A stretch of DNA of 64,000 nucleotides from Undibacterium paludis (GCF_022568815.1 NZ_JAKZHX010000001.1:186001-250000); one strand, 5' to 3'; positions 1-9,440 are shown, counted from the first letter of the stretch. Notes: generated by a model from the letters alone, not told the origin. Made by a program: numbers and translations.

Positions 1-1229
1 CCAGATCCCACGCCAGTCAAAGTCAAACTATTGCCAGACACAGCTGAGGTAACGACTGAAGTATTGCTGCTGGTAGCAGTATAAGGAGCAGTACCGCCGC
101 CAAGAACATAAGTTCCGCTACCTGCAACAGTCAGCGTAATATCACCAGGAGCGGTCGTATAGAAAGGTGCGCCAGAACCAATTGTTACGTCTATGTTTAC
201 AGGCGTGCCCAAACTATCTTTAACAGTGACCGTTGTTCTACCTGCTGCAACACCATTAATTGTAAATTTATTACCATTAATACCTACACTGGCGATTTGA
301 GGATTACCGCTAGTGACTGTATAAATCTGGCTACCCCCACCGATCGTAAAGGTTGGGCTGGAAGTACCAACACCGACTGTCAATATTGCGGGCGCAGAAG
401 TAAACAAGGCTGCACTCGACCCCACAGTAACCGTAATTTGTACATTGCCAGTACTTGCATCACGAAGAACAATTTTAGATTGACCAACACTGACACCAGT
501 AACTGTCAACTTATTGTCAGTGATAGTTGCCGTTGCTACAGCAACGTTACTGCTACCGACTGTATAAGGGCCATTACCACCGCCAACAGTATAAGAAGCA
601 GCAGCGCCAACTCCTATATTGATATCGCCTGCGGCATTCGTGAATAAAGGATCTGTGGAACCGACAACAACATTGACCGATTTAACCCCGCCAATACCAT
701 CTCTGACAGTCACTACAGCCTTACCACCTGAAACACCGATGATGATAAAGCGATTGCCACTAAACCTGACATCGGCAACAGCGCTATTGCTGGTGGTAAC
801 GTCATAAACAAGACTACCGCCACCAATTGTATATTCTGGACTTTGTGCGCCGACTCCAACAGTCACATCACTTGGCGCTGTCGTGAACAAATCAATGCCA
901 GAGCCAACAGTAACGTCAATTTTAACCTCGGCCCCGGCAGCATCTTTGACAGAAATAGTAGCAGCACCACCGCCACCGCCTTTAATAGTCAAAGTCTTAT
1001 CCGAAATCGTAACAATTGCTGCGGCGCTATTACTGCTGGCGGTATAGCCAGGAACACCACCACCTATGGTATAGACCTGGGTTGCACCAGGCGCTATCGT
1101 TATCTTGTCTGCAGCCGTGGTAAACAATTTGGCTGTGCTGGTAGACCCGGCAGAGCCGCCGCCGCCGCCGCAGGCACTAAGGCTAATCAATAAGATCAGT
1201 GCGAATAAACCGCGAATATACTTCATCAT
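1..1229 (-). CDS. Lipoprotein with tandem Ig-like repeats (C-terminus cut by window edge)
   Basis: An open minus-strand frame runs from ATG at 1229 to the window edge without a stop, so at least 409 residues are present. The N-terminus is a short hydrophobic signal ending in a lipobox (LISLSAC) followed by a glycine run, so it should be a lipidated envelope protein. The rest is at least five diverged units of about 80 residues. Each starts near L-F-T-x-A-P, has a Y-T-I/V-G-G-G core and ends near V-x-V-G-S, which resembles bacterial Ig-like (Big_2) or pilus-formation N-terminal modules. A second ATG at 1226 is an alternative start; AGGTG lies just upstream. It follows pilQ by 79 bases on the same strand. 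Function unknown; adhesion or pilus association is inference only. Confidence 0.8.
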   Translation of the reverse strand, partial: MMKYIRGLFALILLISLSACGGGGGSAGSTSTAKLFTTAADKITIAPGATQVYTIGGGVPGYTASSNSAAAIVTISDKTLTIKGGGGGAATISVKDAAGAEVKIDVTVGSGIDLFTTAPSDVTVGVGAQSPEYTIGGGSLVYDVTTSNSAVADVRFSGNRFIIIGVSGGKAVVTVRDGIGGVKSVNVVVGSTDPLFTNAAGDINIGVGAAASYTVGGGNGPYTVGSSNVAVATATITDNKLTVTGVSVGQSKIVLRDASTGNVQITVTVGSSAALFTSAPAILTVGVGTSSPTFTIGGGSQIYTVTSGNPQIASVGINGNKFTINGVAAGRTTVTVKDSLGTPVNIDVTIGSGAPFYTTAPGDITLTVAGSGTYVLGGGTAPYTATSSNTSVVTSAVSGNSLTLTGVGS

Positions 1230-1308
1230 GAAACACCTATATTTTTTACGAATTCAGGAAATCGGTCTGCCATAAATCTATATGACATATATTAAGTACA
1301 AATGACTC

Positions 1309-3465
1309 TTACTGTTTGTTACTGAATTTCTCAGCAATAATTTTGGGAGTAATGAAAATCAGCAATTCAGTCTTGTCATTGGTACGACCTGTAGACTTGA
1401 ACAAATTACCAAACAGCGGCAAATCTCCAAAGAATGGCACTTTTGTCACACTATCACGTTCTGTCTGCTGGAAGATACCACCAAGTACAACTGTCCCGCC
1501 ATTTTCAACTAAAACGATAGTTTTCACTTCCTTGGTGTCAATCGCAAAACCAGCCCTTGTTTCAACCCCAACACTATCCTTGTGTACATCGACGTCAAGG
1601 ATAACATTACCATCCGGGGTAATCTGCGGCGTCACTTCAAGTCTCAAAGAAGCTTTACGGAAGAAAATCGACGTCGCGCCACTTGATGTAGCCACCTGGT
1701 AGGGCAATTCGGTACCCTGCTCGATCGAAGCCTTCAACTGGTCGGCCGTAACCACTCGCGGACTGGAGACGATTTTACCTTTACCATCAGCCTCTAATGC
1801 GGACAATTCCAGATTCAGGAAACGATTTGCCGCAGAAGAAAACAGACTGACTGCCAGACTGCCTGGGTTGAGGCCGTTAATACCTGAAGCAGGCAAACTG
1901 ACAAACTGAGTATTCGGGATATAACTTTGATCAGTAATTTTTGCCTGGCCGGTCTGCTCACCGACACCAAGATAATTACCAGTTAAAGCCACACGCTGAT
2001 TCCCTTGCAATTGATAACCTGCATCACCGCCACGCAGACCACGCATATCGATGAAACCCAGTTTTGCACCAAGGTTCTTGCTGAATTTATCATCAGCTTC
2101 GACAATCCGCGCCTCAATCAATACCTGTCTTGAAGCGATATCAGTTTTGTTAATCAGCTTGCGCACCTCTTCCAGCTTGGAGGAAATATCTGTCACGAAT
2201 AACTGATTGGTTCGTGGCTCAATCACGGCACTGCCGCGCTTGGACAGAATGCGATTACTTGTACCAGCTCCTTCAATACCAAAGACTTGTTTGAATGACT
2301 CAACCTTTTGATAGTTGAGCTGGAAGGACTCTGTTTTCAGCGGTTCAAGCTCAGCAATTTGTGCTTTCTGTTCCAGTTCCAACTTCTCTTTGGTAAGCAA
2401 TTCCTCTTTTGGTGCGATCCAGATGACAGAACCATTTTTTCGCATATCCAGTCCTTTGGACTGCATGATGATATCAAGAGCCTGATCCCATGGCACATCT
2501 TTCAACCGTAGGGTAATGGTGCCATTGACCGTGTCGCTGGCAATGATGTTGAGGCTGCTGACTTCGGCAATGATTTGCAATATCGCACGGATCTCGATAT
2601 TCTGGAAGTTGAAGGAAAGGCGCTCACCACGGTAACCCTGCGTTCCTTGCGTCAATTTATTCGGATCTTCCTTGATCGGTTTGACTTCGATCACAAATTG
2701 CGTGTCGCTCTGGTAGGCACTATGCTCCCACAAACCAGTTGGCTCGATAACCATGTGCACATTATCGCCCTGAGGCGTAGTTGTGATGATTTGCACAGGT
2801 GAACCATAGTCAGCCACATCAAGACGGCGGCGCAGCGATTCGGGCAAGGAAACTTTGAGGAAATCAACAACGATTTTTTGCCCTTGCTGGCGAATGTCGA
2901 CCGCGACCTGGTCAAGTGGCAAATCAATGACTATACGCCCCTCACCTCCAGCACCACGACGGAAGTCGATGTCACGCAAAGCCCGCTTACCGGCAACTGC
3001 GGCAGTCTGTACATTAACGGGAAGTCCCTGGGCATTGACAGGTGTTGCAACGCCGCCCGAAGCATCAATAGTGACAATCAGGGAATTACCGTCCAGTGCG
3101 GTAGCATAATTGAGGGATTTGTTCAGATTGAAAATCAGACGCGAGCGGCCAGCGGCCTCAATCAGGTTGATTGCCCGCAAATCGCCCATATTCATTTCGT
3201 AGTTGGATTTGCCGGTGTTATTGGTGATATCAGCAAAATCAAGCACGACCCTGGAAGGGCTGGCAATCGCAAAACCGACAGGCAGTTTTTGCAAAGGCTT
3301 CTTCATGGTGACTTTGACAACAATATTCGCTCCTTGCTGGTTGGCAGTAAGCGACTCAATCGAATTCGTCTGAGCAAATGCAGTACTGCACAAACCAAGC
3401 AACGCAAACAAAATAAACTTAACCAATTTGGCGCCCCTTTTACTTGTATTTATCAACGCATTCAT
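1309..3465 (-). CDS. pilQ: Type IV pilus secretin PilQ
   Basis: Outer-membrane secretin that forms the channel through which the type IV pilus passes. The 718 residues read in order as a signal peptide (cleavage near TAFAQ, residue 32), two AMIN domains (roughly 40-130 and 165-260) for peptidoglycan binding, an STN domain (about 285-350) with the typical FQNIEIRAILQIIAE segment, a secretin N-domain and the C-terminal secretin beta-barrel domain (from about 470) carrying VPFFGDLPLFGNLFK. Length and order match betaproteobacterial PilQ. Its ATG overlaps the pilP stop by 4 bases, so it is translationally coupled as last gene of pilMNOPQ. aroK/aroB, which often follow pilQ in relatives, are not next to it here. 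Confidence 0.97.
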   Translation of the reverse strand: MNALINTSKRGAKLVKFILFALLGLCSTAFAQTNSIESLTANQQGANIVVKVTMKKPLQKLPVGFAIASPSRVVLDFADITNNTGKSNYEMNMGDLRAINLIEAAGRSRLIFNLNKSLNYATALDGNSLIVTIDASGGVATPVNAQGLPVNVQTAAVAGKRALRDIDFRRGAGGEGRIVIDLPLDQVAVDIRQQGQKIVVDFLKVSLPESLRRRLDVADYGSPVQIITTTPQGDNVHMVIEPTGLWEHSAYQSDTQFVIEVKPIKEDPNKLTQGTQGYRGERLSFNFQNIEIRAILQIIAEVSSLNIIASDTVNGTITLRLKDVPWDQALDIIMQSKGLDMRKNGSVIWIAPKEELLTKEKLELEQKAQIAELEPLKTESFQLNYQKVESFKQVFGIEGAGTSNRILSKRGSAVIEPRTNQLFVTDISSKLEEVRKLINKTDIASRQVLIEARIVEADDKFSKNLGAKLGFIDMRGLRGGDAGYQLQGNQRVALTGNYLGVGEQTGQAKITDQSYIPNTQFVSLPASGINGLNPGSLAVSLFSSAANRFLNLELSALEADGKGKIVSSPRVVTADQLKASIEQGTELPYQVATSSGATSIFFRKASLRLEVTPQITPDGNVILDVDVHKDSVGVETRAGFAIDTKEVKTIVLVENGGTVVLGGIFQQTERDSVTKVPFFGDLPLFGNLFKSTGRTNDKTELLIFITPKIIAEKFSNKQ

Positions 3466-4004
3466 TTTTTTGCCTCCTGCAACTCTAACTTGGTCTGACG
3501 CTCGGTCCAGTCACCGGCCGCGTCCTGAACAGTTTCCTTGATATCTATTGCATTCTCCGAAATGCTGGTAATCAATCCCAGATTTTGTCCCAGATACGCT
3601 CCCAGTTTCACTTGATAGACCGTCTTATCAACTTGCACAAGGCCATAGACCATCTTGTTTTTTTCAATAGTACCTACCATCTTCAGGCTATCCAGCGGAA
3701 ATGCCTCCAATGCTTCTCTGGGCCTGTCCAGATTCGGCGCTTTGATGCCATTTCCGGATTCAGCCTTGATCCTCGCGAGTACCACCAGCAATTTGGCGGG
3801 ATCGAATGGATCAACCTCGCCCTTACCCGCATAAGCAAATGGCACATATACTTTAGGCGGGCTGATTTTAGGAACACCAGGTCTAGCCTGCTTTTGTTCT
3901 GCATCCATCCAGGCGCGCAATTCGGTCTCTTCCCCTTCTCCACATGCTGTCAGCGATATGACCAGCATCATGTAAGTCAGGGGCCTGACGAGGATTCTTT
4001 TCAT
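3462..4004 (-). CDS. pilP: Type IV pilus assembly lipoprotein PilP
   Basis: Inner-membrane-anchored lipoprotein that connects the PilN/PilO alignment complex to the PilQ secretin. The 180 residues begin with a lipoprotein signal (lipobox ISLTAC, Cys at residue 21), followed by a low-complexity linker and the small beta-sandwich domain typical of PilP (segment SLKMVGTIEKNK near residue 110). The start overlaps the pilO stop by 4 bases and the stop overlaps pilQ by 4 bases, which fixes both ends and places it firmly in the operon. Confidence 0.95.
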   Translation of the reverse strand: MKRILVRPLTYMMLVISLTACGEGEETELRAWMDAEQKQARPGVPKISPPKVYVPFAYAGKGEVDPFDPAKLLVVLARIKAESGNGIKAPNLDRPREALEAFPLDSLKMVGTIEKNKMVYGLVQVDKTVYQVKLGAYLGQNLGLITSISENAIDIKETVQDAAGDWTERQTKLELQEAKK

Positions 4005-4654
4005 TTCTTAGGCTCCTTTTTCTTTTTATCAGCCTGATCCTGAACTTCATCCTTGTTCAGATAACGGAAAGTCTTGGCCGTTACATCCAGAGACAGTCCA
4101 CCATCTTTTAAAGCAGTGATGCCCAAATTGTTTAAAGTCACAATCCTTGGCAATTTCGCAATGTCGCTGACAAACTGGCCGAGATCATGGTAACTACCCT
4201 GAATTTTGATCGTGATAGGCAACTCGGCATAATAATCCTTGACTGCAGGCAACCCCGGTTTGAACGAGTCAAATTGCAAGCCACGGCCCAGGCCAGCCTG
4301 GTTAATGTCAGCCAGCAATGCAGCCATTTCTGCCTGGCTAGGCAATTGCTTCTCCATCGTTGCTACGTATTGCTGAACCAGTTTTCTTTGCTCTTTCAAA
4401 GCTTCAAGATTGACTGCCTGCTGCAACTTGGCTTTGTATTCTGCCCTGAGTTTGACCTCTTCTGCCTGCCCTGCTTCAATTGCCTGCATTTGCCCATCCC
4501 ATTGCAGGAGCCAGCCAAGGGCGACAACTGTAATCAACACAGCCGTTGCCACAGCAGCACGGGGCGCAATAGGCCAAAGACCGGGATGCAGTCCATTCAA
4601 GCCTTGAAATTGGGCGCTTATAGACTGGCCAACTTCATTCAGATTTATCGCCAT
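4001..4654 (-). CDS. pilO: Type IV pilus inner-membrane protein PilO
   Basis: Bitopic inner-membrane protein that heterodimerises with PilN in the pilus alignment subcomplex. The 217 residues have a cytoplasmic N-terminus, one transmembrane helix at about 32-50, a coiled coil at about 55-105 and a periplasmic ferredoxin-like domain containing GRGLQFDSFKPG and a Y-HDLGQF segment, both usual for PilO. The C-terminus is lysine-rich. It lies 31 bases after pilN and overlaps pilP by 4 bases. Confidence 0.95.
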   Translation of the reverse strand: MAINLNEVGQSISAQFQGLNGLHPGLWPIAPRAAVATAVLITVVALGWLLQWDGQMQAIEAGQAEEVKLRAEYKAKLQQAVNLEALKEQRKLVQQYVATMEKQLPSQAEMAALLADINQAGLGRGLQFDSFKPGLPAVKDYYAELPITIKIQGSYHDLGQFVSDIAKLPRIVTLNNLGITALKDGGLSLDVTAKTFRYLNKDEVQDQADKKKKEPKK

Positions 4655-4685
4655 TTACAATCTTCCGTTGTATTGCAAAAAAAAC

Positions 4686-5339
4686 TTATTTGGACGCACT
4701 AGTGACAGATGCTGCCGATGCAGGGGCCGCCAATTTTTTACTACCGTCTTCGGCTTGCGAAGCAGCTGCCTCTTCACGTTCACGCGGACGCTTGATACTG
4801 ACATTCACCTGGAAATCAAACACTTTTTTGGCATCCTTGCCGGTACCCAAACCAGTGGAATGAATATCGTCAAGGTCAGGCTTATACATCCAGTCCGACT
4901 TGCTGCCCAGGTTTCTGATAAATTCAGCCACCCTGTCCTGGGATTGCGCATAGCCATTCAACACGACCTTCTGACCATCCTGCTTGAGTGTTTTCAAGTA
5001 CACGCCTTCCGGTGTCAACTTGACCAGTTCATCCAGCAGGTAGACGGGTTGATTACGGTCCCCCTGCAAATCCTCTACCGCTTGCTGACGTGCTTTCAGG
5101 CCATCAATTTCCTGCTTCAGGGTGGCAATTTCTTTGATGCGTTCGTCAAGTTTGGTGTTTTCTTTTTTGATAAACGTGTTTTTATCAGTTTGTATCGTCA
5201 ATTCACGACCAAAATACAAACTGACGACGACAACGATCAAGGCACCGAAAATCGCCGAAAGCAACAACATTGCATAAAAATCGCTTTTTAGCTGCTTGCG
5301 CTTCTCTTCCCTGTGCGGCAGGAGATTAATCTTGATCAT
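4686..5339 (-). CDS. pilN: Type IV pilus assembly protein PilN
   Basis: Bitopic membrane protein whose N-terminal peptide binds PilM and whose periplasmic domain pairs with PilO. I chose ATG at 5339 because the protein then starts with MIKINLLPHREEKR, the conserved PilM-binding motif (INLLP). A longer frame reading exists upstream, but it overlaps pilM. The chosen start overlaps the pilM stop by one base (TGATG). The 217 residues contain a transmembrane helix at about 22-45, a coiled coil and a PilN fold domain. The C-terminus ends in an alanine/serine-rich tail. Confidence 0.95.
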   Translation of the reverse strand: MIKINLLPHREEKRKQLKSDFYAMLLLSAIFGALIVVVVSLYFGRELTIQTDKNTFIKKENTKLDERIKEIATLKQEIDGLKARQQAVEDLQGDRNQPVYLLDELVKLTPEGVYLKTLKQDGQKVVLNGYAQSQDRVAEFIRNLGSKSDWMYKPDLDDIHSTGLGTGKDAKKVFDFQVNVSIKRPREREEAAASQAEDGSKKLAAPASAASVTSASK

Positions 5340-6418
5340 CAGCCGAATCTCCGTAAAGCCAGACCACAAGCAACCATGTAGGCAGGCGCATCGTGGCGCA
5401 ATGCTTTTTCATTGACACCTGATCCCAGCTCCATGCCTTTGAACGGGCTGACAACTGCTGTCGATATCTTGGTGCGCTCTGCAATGATCTCGACCAGACC
5501 GGGAATGACCGCACAGCCACCTGTCAGATAAATCTGGTCTACCCGGGTAAAAGGGGTGGAAGTGAAAAAGAACTGTATTGCCCTGGTCACTTCCAGCGCG
5601 GCGCTTTCAAGGAAAGGTTCGAGCAATTCCATTTCATAAGTATCCGGCAGATCACCATTTTTCTTCTTGATCTCCGCTTCTTCGACAGACATGCCATAAT
5701 TCCGGACAATGTCCTGGGTCAGTTGCGCACCGCCGAATTGCTGTTCACGTTCATAAATCACCTCATCATTAAGCATGATGAAAATATACGTACGCTTGGC
5801 ACCAATCTGGAAAATCGCATAAATCTGGTCTTTACCGCCATTCGATTGCTGCGCAATCAAACGTGAAATGGACGCACGTGCGGCATAGGATTCGATATCC
5901 ATGACTTTCGCCTGCAATCCTGCTGCCTGTATGATTGCCACACGATCTTCAATTTTTTCTTTTCTCGATGCAGCAAGCATGACTTCTATATCTTCTTCAG
6001 CATTTGCTGCCGGTCCTAACACACAGAAGTCCAGACTCACCTCATCCATGGAGAAGGGGATGTATTGACTGGCTTCGGATTCCACCTGCACTTCAAGTGC
6101 CTGTTCGGTCAAAGTTCCGGCAAGAATAATTTTTTTAGTAATAACGGCTGATGCCGGCATGGCCATCGCGACGTTTTTTGCTGACGTTCCACTCTTCTTA
6201 ACGAGTTTGCGTACCGTCTCGGTAACTTGTTCAATATTTTCAATATTGCCATCCAGCACTGCCCCTTTGGGCAATGGTTCAGAGGCATAGCGCTCAAGCC
6301 GATATGACTTATTGGCTCCCTCCGAGAGTTCAACAAGCTTGATATCAAGAGAGCTGATATCCAGACCAAATAGTGGCGGATTTTTTCTGCCGAGCAATGA
6401 AGCCAGATCTAAAGCCAA
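5339..6418 (-). CDS. pilM: Type IV pilus actin-like ATPase PilM
   Basis: Cytoplasmic actin/FtsA-like protein that binds PilN and links the pilus alignment complex to the motor. The 359 residues show the GLDISS phosphate-1 motif near residue 18, SHS2 insertion material, and the phosphate-2/adenosine motif IYLTGGCAVIPGL near residue 295. The start is unusual: the frame has no suitable ATG, and TTG at 6418 has GAGGGG six bases upstream, so TTG is the likely initiator. First gene of the minus-strand pilMNOPQ operon, divergent from mrcA; this pairing is standard in beta- and gammaproteobacteria. Confidence 0.95.
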   Translation of the reverse strand: MALDLASLLGRKNPPLFGLDISSLDIKLVELSEGANKSYRLERYASEPLPKGAVLDGNIENIEQVTETVRKLVKKSGTSAKNVAMAMPASAVITKKIILAGTLTEQALEVQVESEASQYIPFSMDEVSLDFCVLGPAANAEEDIEVMLAASRKEKIEDRVAIIQAAGLQAKVMDIESYAARASISRLIAQQSNGGKDQIYAIFQIGAKRTYIFIMLNDEVIYEREQQFGGAQLTQDIVRNYGMSVEEAEIKKKNGDLPDTYEMELLEPFLESAALEVTRAIQFFFTSTPFTRVDQIYLTGGCAVIPGLVEIIAERTKISTAVVSPFKGMELGSGVNEKALRHDAPAYMVACGLALRRFG

Positions 6419-6734
6419 GAATATCCCCTCACGATTACATCATCATTTCAATTTACACAAACTTACATGTGCGAATTAATCTATCTTTCCTGGAGTAAAT
6501 TCTCTTTAAAAACCGCTATTTACGAGACAATTATCCAAGCTTACATGAAATCCTAGCAATAAGACTGCCATTGGTAAAGCAATTTCCGCGCAGCACTACC
6601 CCTATGCGTTGCCAAATATCCACGTAGTCGCCAAAATTTCTGAAAATTTGCTTACAAATCCACCTTTCAGTTGACAGTCTAAGCTTCACCGAAGGCGGCT
6701 ATAATGTTCGCTGCCTTATTTACAATTTGACGCC
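6419..6734. promoter_or_regulatory. Divergent intergenic region pilM / mrcA
   Basis: 316 bases without a gene between the divergently read pilM and mrcA. It holds the sigma-54-like site on the minus strand. On the plus strand there is a TATAAT at 6700-6705, about 30 bases before the mrcA start, with a perfect TTGACA at 6671-6676. The 23-base spacing between these two is too long for a normal sigma-70 promoter, so only the -10 box is convincing. No RNA gene or repeat was seen. Confidence 0.5.
6555..6570 (-). promoter_or_regulatory. Possible sigma-54 promoter for pilMNOPQ
   Basis: On the minus strand the sequence reads TGGCAGTCTTATTGCT. This keeps the invariant GG-N10-GC spacing of RpoN promoters (TGGCA at -24 and TTGC at -12). 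It would start transcription about 125 bases before pilM. Sigma-54 control is known for pilin genes in several bacteria; control of pilM here is inference, and no sigma-70 promoter of clearly better quality was seen. Confidence 0.4.
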
Positions 6735-9053
6735 ATGTCTGATCAAAAAAAAGAACCTGACAATCAAGCAGAACCCCAAAAACGTTCCGCTGGTAAGCTT
6801 TTTGCCCGCATTGTACTCGGAACTACGGTCGTTTTACTCGGATTAGTTGCATCGGGGATACTAATTGTTGGTTTTGCCATCATCATGGCCTTGCCAAATC
6901 TACCAGAACTGGACTCCATTACCAGCTACAAGCCCAAAATGCCACTGCGGGTTTTTTCAGCAGACAATATGCTGATCGGCGAGTTTGGCGAAGAGCGTCG
7001 CAATGTCGTACGCTTCAAAGACATTCCGGAAATCATGAAAAAAGCCGTTTTGGCGATTGAAGATGACCGTTTCTATGAACATGGCGGTGTTGATTACCTC
7101 GGTATCGCCAGGGCAGGACTGCACAACCTGACCGGCGGCGCCAAGCAGGGGGCATCGACCATCACCCAGCAGGTCGCGAGGAATTTCTTCCTGTCCAGTG
7201 AACAGACCCTGAAGCGCAAGATTTATGAAATCCTGCTGGCCTGGAAAATCGAACAGAACCTGAGCAAAGACCAGATACTTGAAGTCTATATGAACCAGAT
7301 TTATCTGGGGCAACGGGCTTACGGTTTTTCTTCCGCCGCACAAATCTATTTTGGCAAAGACCTGAAAGACCTGACCATTGCCGAAGCCGCCATGCTGGCC
7401 GGTTTGCCAAAAGCACCGTCTGCCTACAATCCTGTCGCCAATCCAAAACGGGCAACAGTCAGACAACAATATATTCTGGAACGCATGCGTAAGCTTGGCT
7501 ATATCACTGAAGCGCAATTCGAGCAGGCAAAAAACGAAGAGCTGCGCACCAAGACCGACAGCAGCGAATTTGGTATTCACGCAGAGTATGTCGCGGAAAT
7601 GGCGCGGCAACTGGTGTACGAACAATTCAAGGAAGAAACCTATACTCGCGGCCTGAACGTCTATACAACCATCACCAAGGTTGACCAGGACAGCGCTTAC
7701 CTGGCCCTGCGCCGTGGTGTGATGGACTATGAAAAACGCCATGGCTATCGTGGACCAGAAGCCATCATTACCATACCGGATGGCAAGGATGCAGCCGAAG
7801 ATGCGATAGAAAAAGAGTTGGCAGAACACTCGGACAGCGACGACTTGCAAGTCGCCATGGTATTGGAGGCAACCCCAAAACTTGTGCGCGCTGTCCTGGC
7901 AACCGGTGAAGAGGTGCGCATCGAAGAAGCCGGCCTGGTCTTTGCAGCTAGTGGCCTGTCCGCCAAGACCCCGGCTAATAAACGTATACAGCGCGGTGCC
8001 GTCATCCGTGTGATGCTGGAGGGCAAAACCTGGAGCATCGCCCAGATGCCCGAAGTACAGTCGGCTTTTGTCGCAGCCAATACCACCGATGGAGCAATTC
8101 GCGCCCTGGTTGGTGGTTTTGATTACAACCTCAACAAATTCAATCATGTGACCCAGGCGTGGCGTCAGCCGGGTTCCAGCTTCAAACCTTTCATCTATTC
8201 AGCCTCACTGGAAAAAGGCTTGTCACCATCAACCATTATCAATGATGAACCCATCAGTTTCGGTGCCGGCCAGACTGGTGGCCAGACATGGGAGCCCAAA
8301 AACTACGATGGTAAATATGAAGGGCCCATGACCATGCGTCGAGGCCTGACCAAGTCTAAGAACATGATATCCATCCGTATTCTCAACAAGATAGGGGCAA
8401 AATACGGACAGGAATATACGAGTCGCTTTGGTTTCCTGCCAGAAAAAAATCCGCCCTACCTGACGCTGGCATTGGGAGCAGGTGCAGTCACGCCACTGCA
8501 AATGGCAGGCGCCTATGCCGTGTTTGCGAATGGCGGCTACAAGGTCAATCCTTACCTGATTTCCAAGATCACTGACAGCAACGGCCAATTACTGGTACAG
8601 ACCAAACCTGACCTGGCAGGTGAAGAAGAAAACCGCGTGATCGATGAACGCAACGCTTTCATGATGGATAGCATGATGCGTGACGTAGTCAAGATGGGCA
8701 CGGCCACCAAGGCGCTGGTTCTGAAACGCCCTGACATTGCGGGCAAGACTGGCACCACCAATGACTCTTTTGATGCCTGGTTTGCTGGTTATCAATCCAA
8801 GGTAGTCGGTATCGCCTGGATAGGCTTCGACCAGCCGCGCAATCTTGGCAATAAAGAAACTGGTGGTGGTCTGGCCCTGCCTATCTGGATAGGATATATG
8901 CAAAAAATCCTGAAAGACATCCCCATAGAGGAAAGGGCTGTTCCCAAAGGCATACTTGCGATTGATGGCGATTACTATTACGCCGAAAATCCACCTGGCG
9001 TTGGGGTTGGCAGCCTGTCTTCGCCGCCGCCCGTGGAAATCATAGAGGAATAA
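6735..9053 (+). CDS. mrcA: Penicillin-binding protein 1A (bifunctional glycosyltransferase/transpeptidase)
   Basis: Class A PBP that polymerises lipid II and cross-links peptidoglycan in the periplasm. The 772 residues have a cytoplasmic N-terminus, a transmembrane helix at about 25-50, a GT51 glycosyltransferase domain with catalytic Glu109 in EDDRFYEHGG, and a transpeptidase domain with S481-SFK, S541-K-N and K671-T-G motifs. Length is typical of Gram-negative PBP1A, and an OB-like insertion lies between the two domains. It is read divergently from pilM, the usual arrangement. No strong Shine-Dalgarno precedes the ATG. Confidence 0.97.
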   Translation: MSDQKKEPDNQAEPQKRSAGKLFARIVLGTTVVLLGLVASGILIVGFAIIMALPNLPELDSITSYKPKMPLRVFSADNMLIGEFGEERRNVVRFKDIPEIMKKAVLAIEDDRFYEHGGVDYLGIARAGLHNLTGGAKQGASTITQQVARNFFLSSEQTLKRKIYEILLAWKIEQNLSKDQILEVYMNQIYLGQRAYGFSSAAQIYFGKDLKDLTIAEAAMLAGLPKAPSAYNPVANPKRATVRQQYILERMRKLGYITEAQFEQAKNEELRTKTDSSEFGIHAEYVAEMARQLVYEQFKEETYTRGLNVYTTITKVDQDSAYLALRRGVMDYEKRHGYRGPEAIITIPDGKDAAEDAIEKELAEHSDSDDLQVAMVLEATPKLVRAVLATGEEVRIEEAGLVFAASGLSAKTPANKRIQRGAVIRVMLEGKTWSIAQMPEVQSAFVAANTTDGAIRALVGGFDYNLNKFNHVTQAWRQPGSSFKPFIYSASLEKGLSPSTIINDEPISFGAGQTGGQTWEPKNYDGKYEGPMTMRRGLTKSKNMISIRILNKIGAKYGQEYTSRFGFLPEKNPPYLTLALGAGAVTPLQMAGAYAVFANGGYKVNPYLISKITDSNGQLLVQTKPDLAGEEENRVIDERNAFMMDSMMRDVVKMGTATKALVLKRPDIAGKTGTTNDSFDAWFAGYQSKVVGIAWIGFDQPRNLGNKETGGGLALPIWIGYMQKILKDIPIEERAVPKGILAIDGDYYYAENPPGVGVGSLSSPPPVEIIEE

Positions 9054-9067
9054 ACGCCAGATTCAAC

Positions 9068-9379
9068 TTAGCGGCCTTGTTCCTGCGCCACTCTGGACAA
9101 GGTCGCAAACAACTCCGAACCATCGCGGGTGTTGAGCCAGTGCTGACCATCATATTTATAGTGGAAACCACCACTGCGTGCCGCCAGCCACATTTCCTGC
9201 ATCGGTGCCTGACTGTTCACAATGATTTTGGAACCATTGTCGACAAATTCCACGGTCAGAACATTACCACTACGGCTGCACTCAACATCGTATTCATCGT
9301 TTTCAAAAGCCCGCTCAAATAATTCCTCGACTTGTCGAAGACAAGTCTCTGCCAGTACCAGGAATTCGGATTCAGTCAT
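9068..9379 (-). CDS. cyaY: Iron-sulfur assembly protein CyaY (bacterial frataxin)
   Basis: Bacterial frataxin, which binds iron and modulates IscS/IscU iron-sulfur cluster assembly in the cytoplasm. The 103 residues match CyaY length. They show the acidic first helix (ETCLRQVEELFERAFE), the beta-sheet segment NGSKIIVNSQAPMQEMWLAA with the conserved Q-x-x-x-x-W element, and the GGFHYKYDGQHWLNTRDG segment. GGAG lies 7 bases before the ATG. It is divergent from lptM, an arrangement common in this class. Confidence 0.96.
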   Translation of the reverse strand: MTESEFLVLAETCLRQVEELFERAFENDEYDVECSRSGNVLTVEFVDNGSKIIVNSQAPMQEMWLAARSGGFHYKYDGQHWLNTRDGSELFATLSRVAQEQGR

Positions 9380-9440
9380 GCTACACTCCAGCGTCTTTAT
9401 AAGTAAAACGCCATTCTATACGGTGTTAAGGGATCACAAG

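Noticed and set aside
297-1193. Plus-strand open frames over the repeat lipoprotein
   Set aside because: They recur once per repeat as antisense shadows of the Ig-like units and have no start signals.
6671-6705. TTGACA and TATAAT before mrcA taken as one promoter
   Set aside because: The spacing is 23 bases, well outside the 15-19 range, so only the TATAAT is kept as a possible -10 box.
6957-8147. A 396-codon minus-strand frame inside mrcA
   Set aside because: Antisense shadow of a well-supported PBP1A gene; no recognisable protein features.
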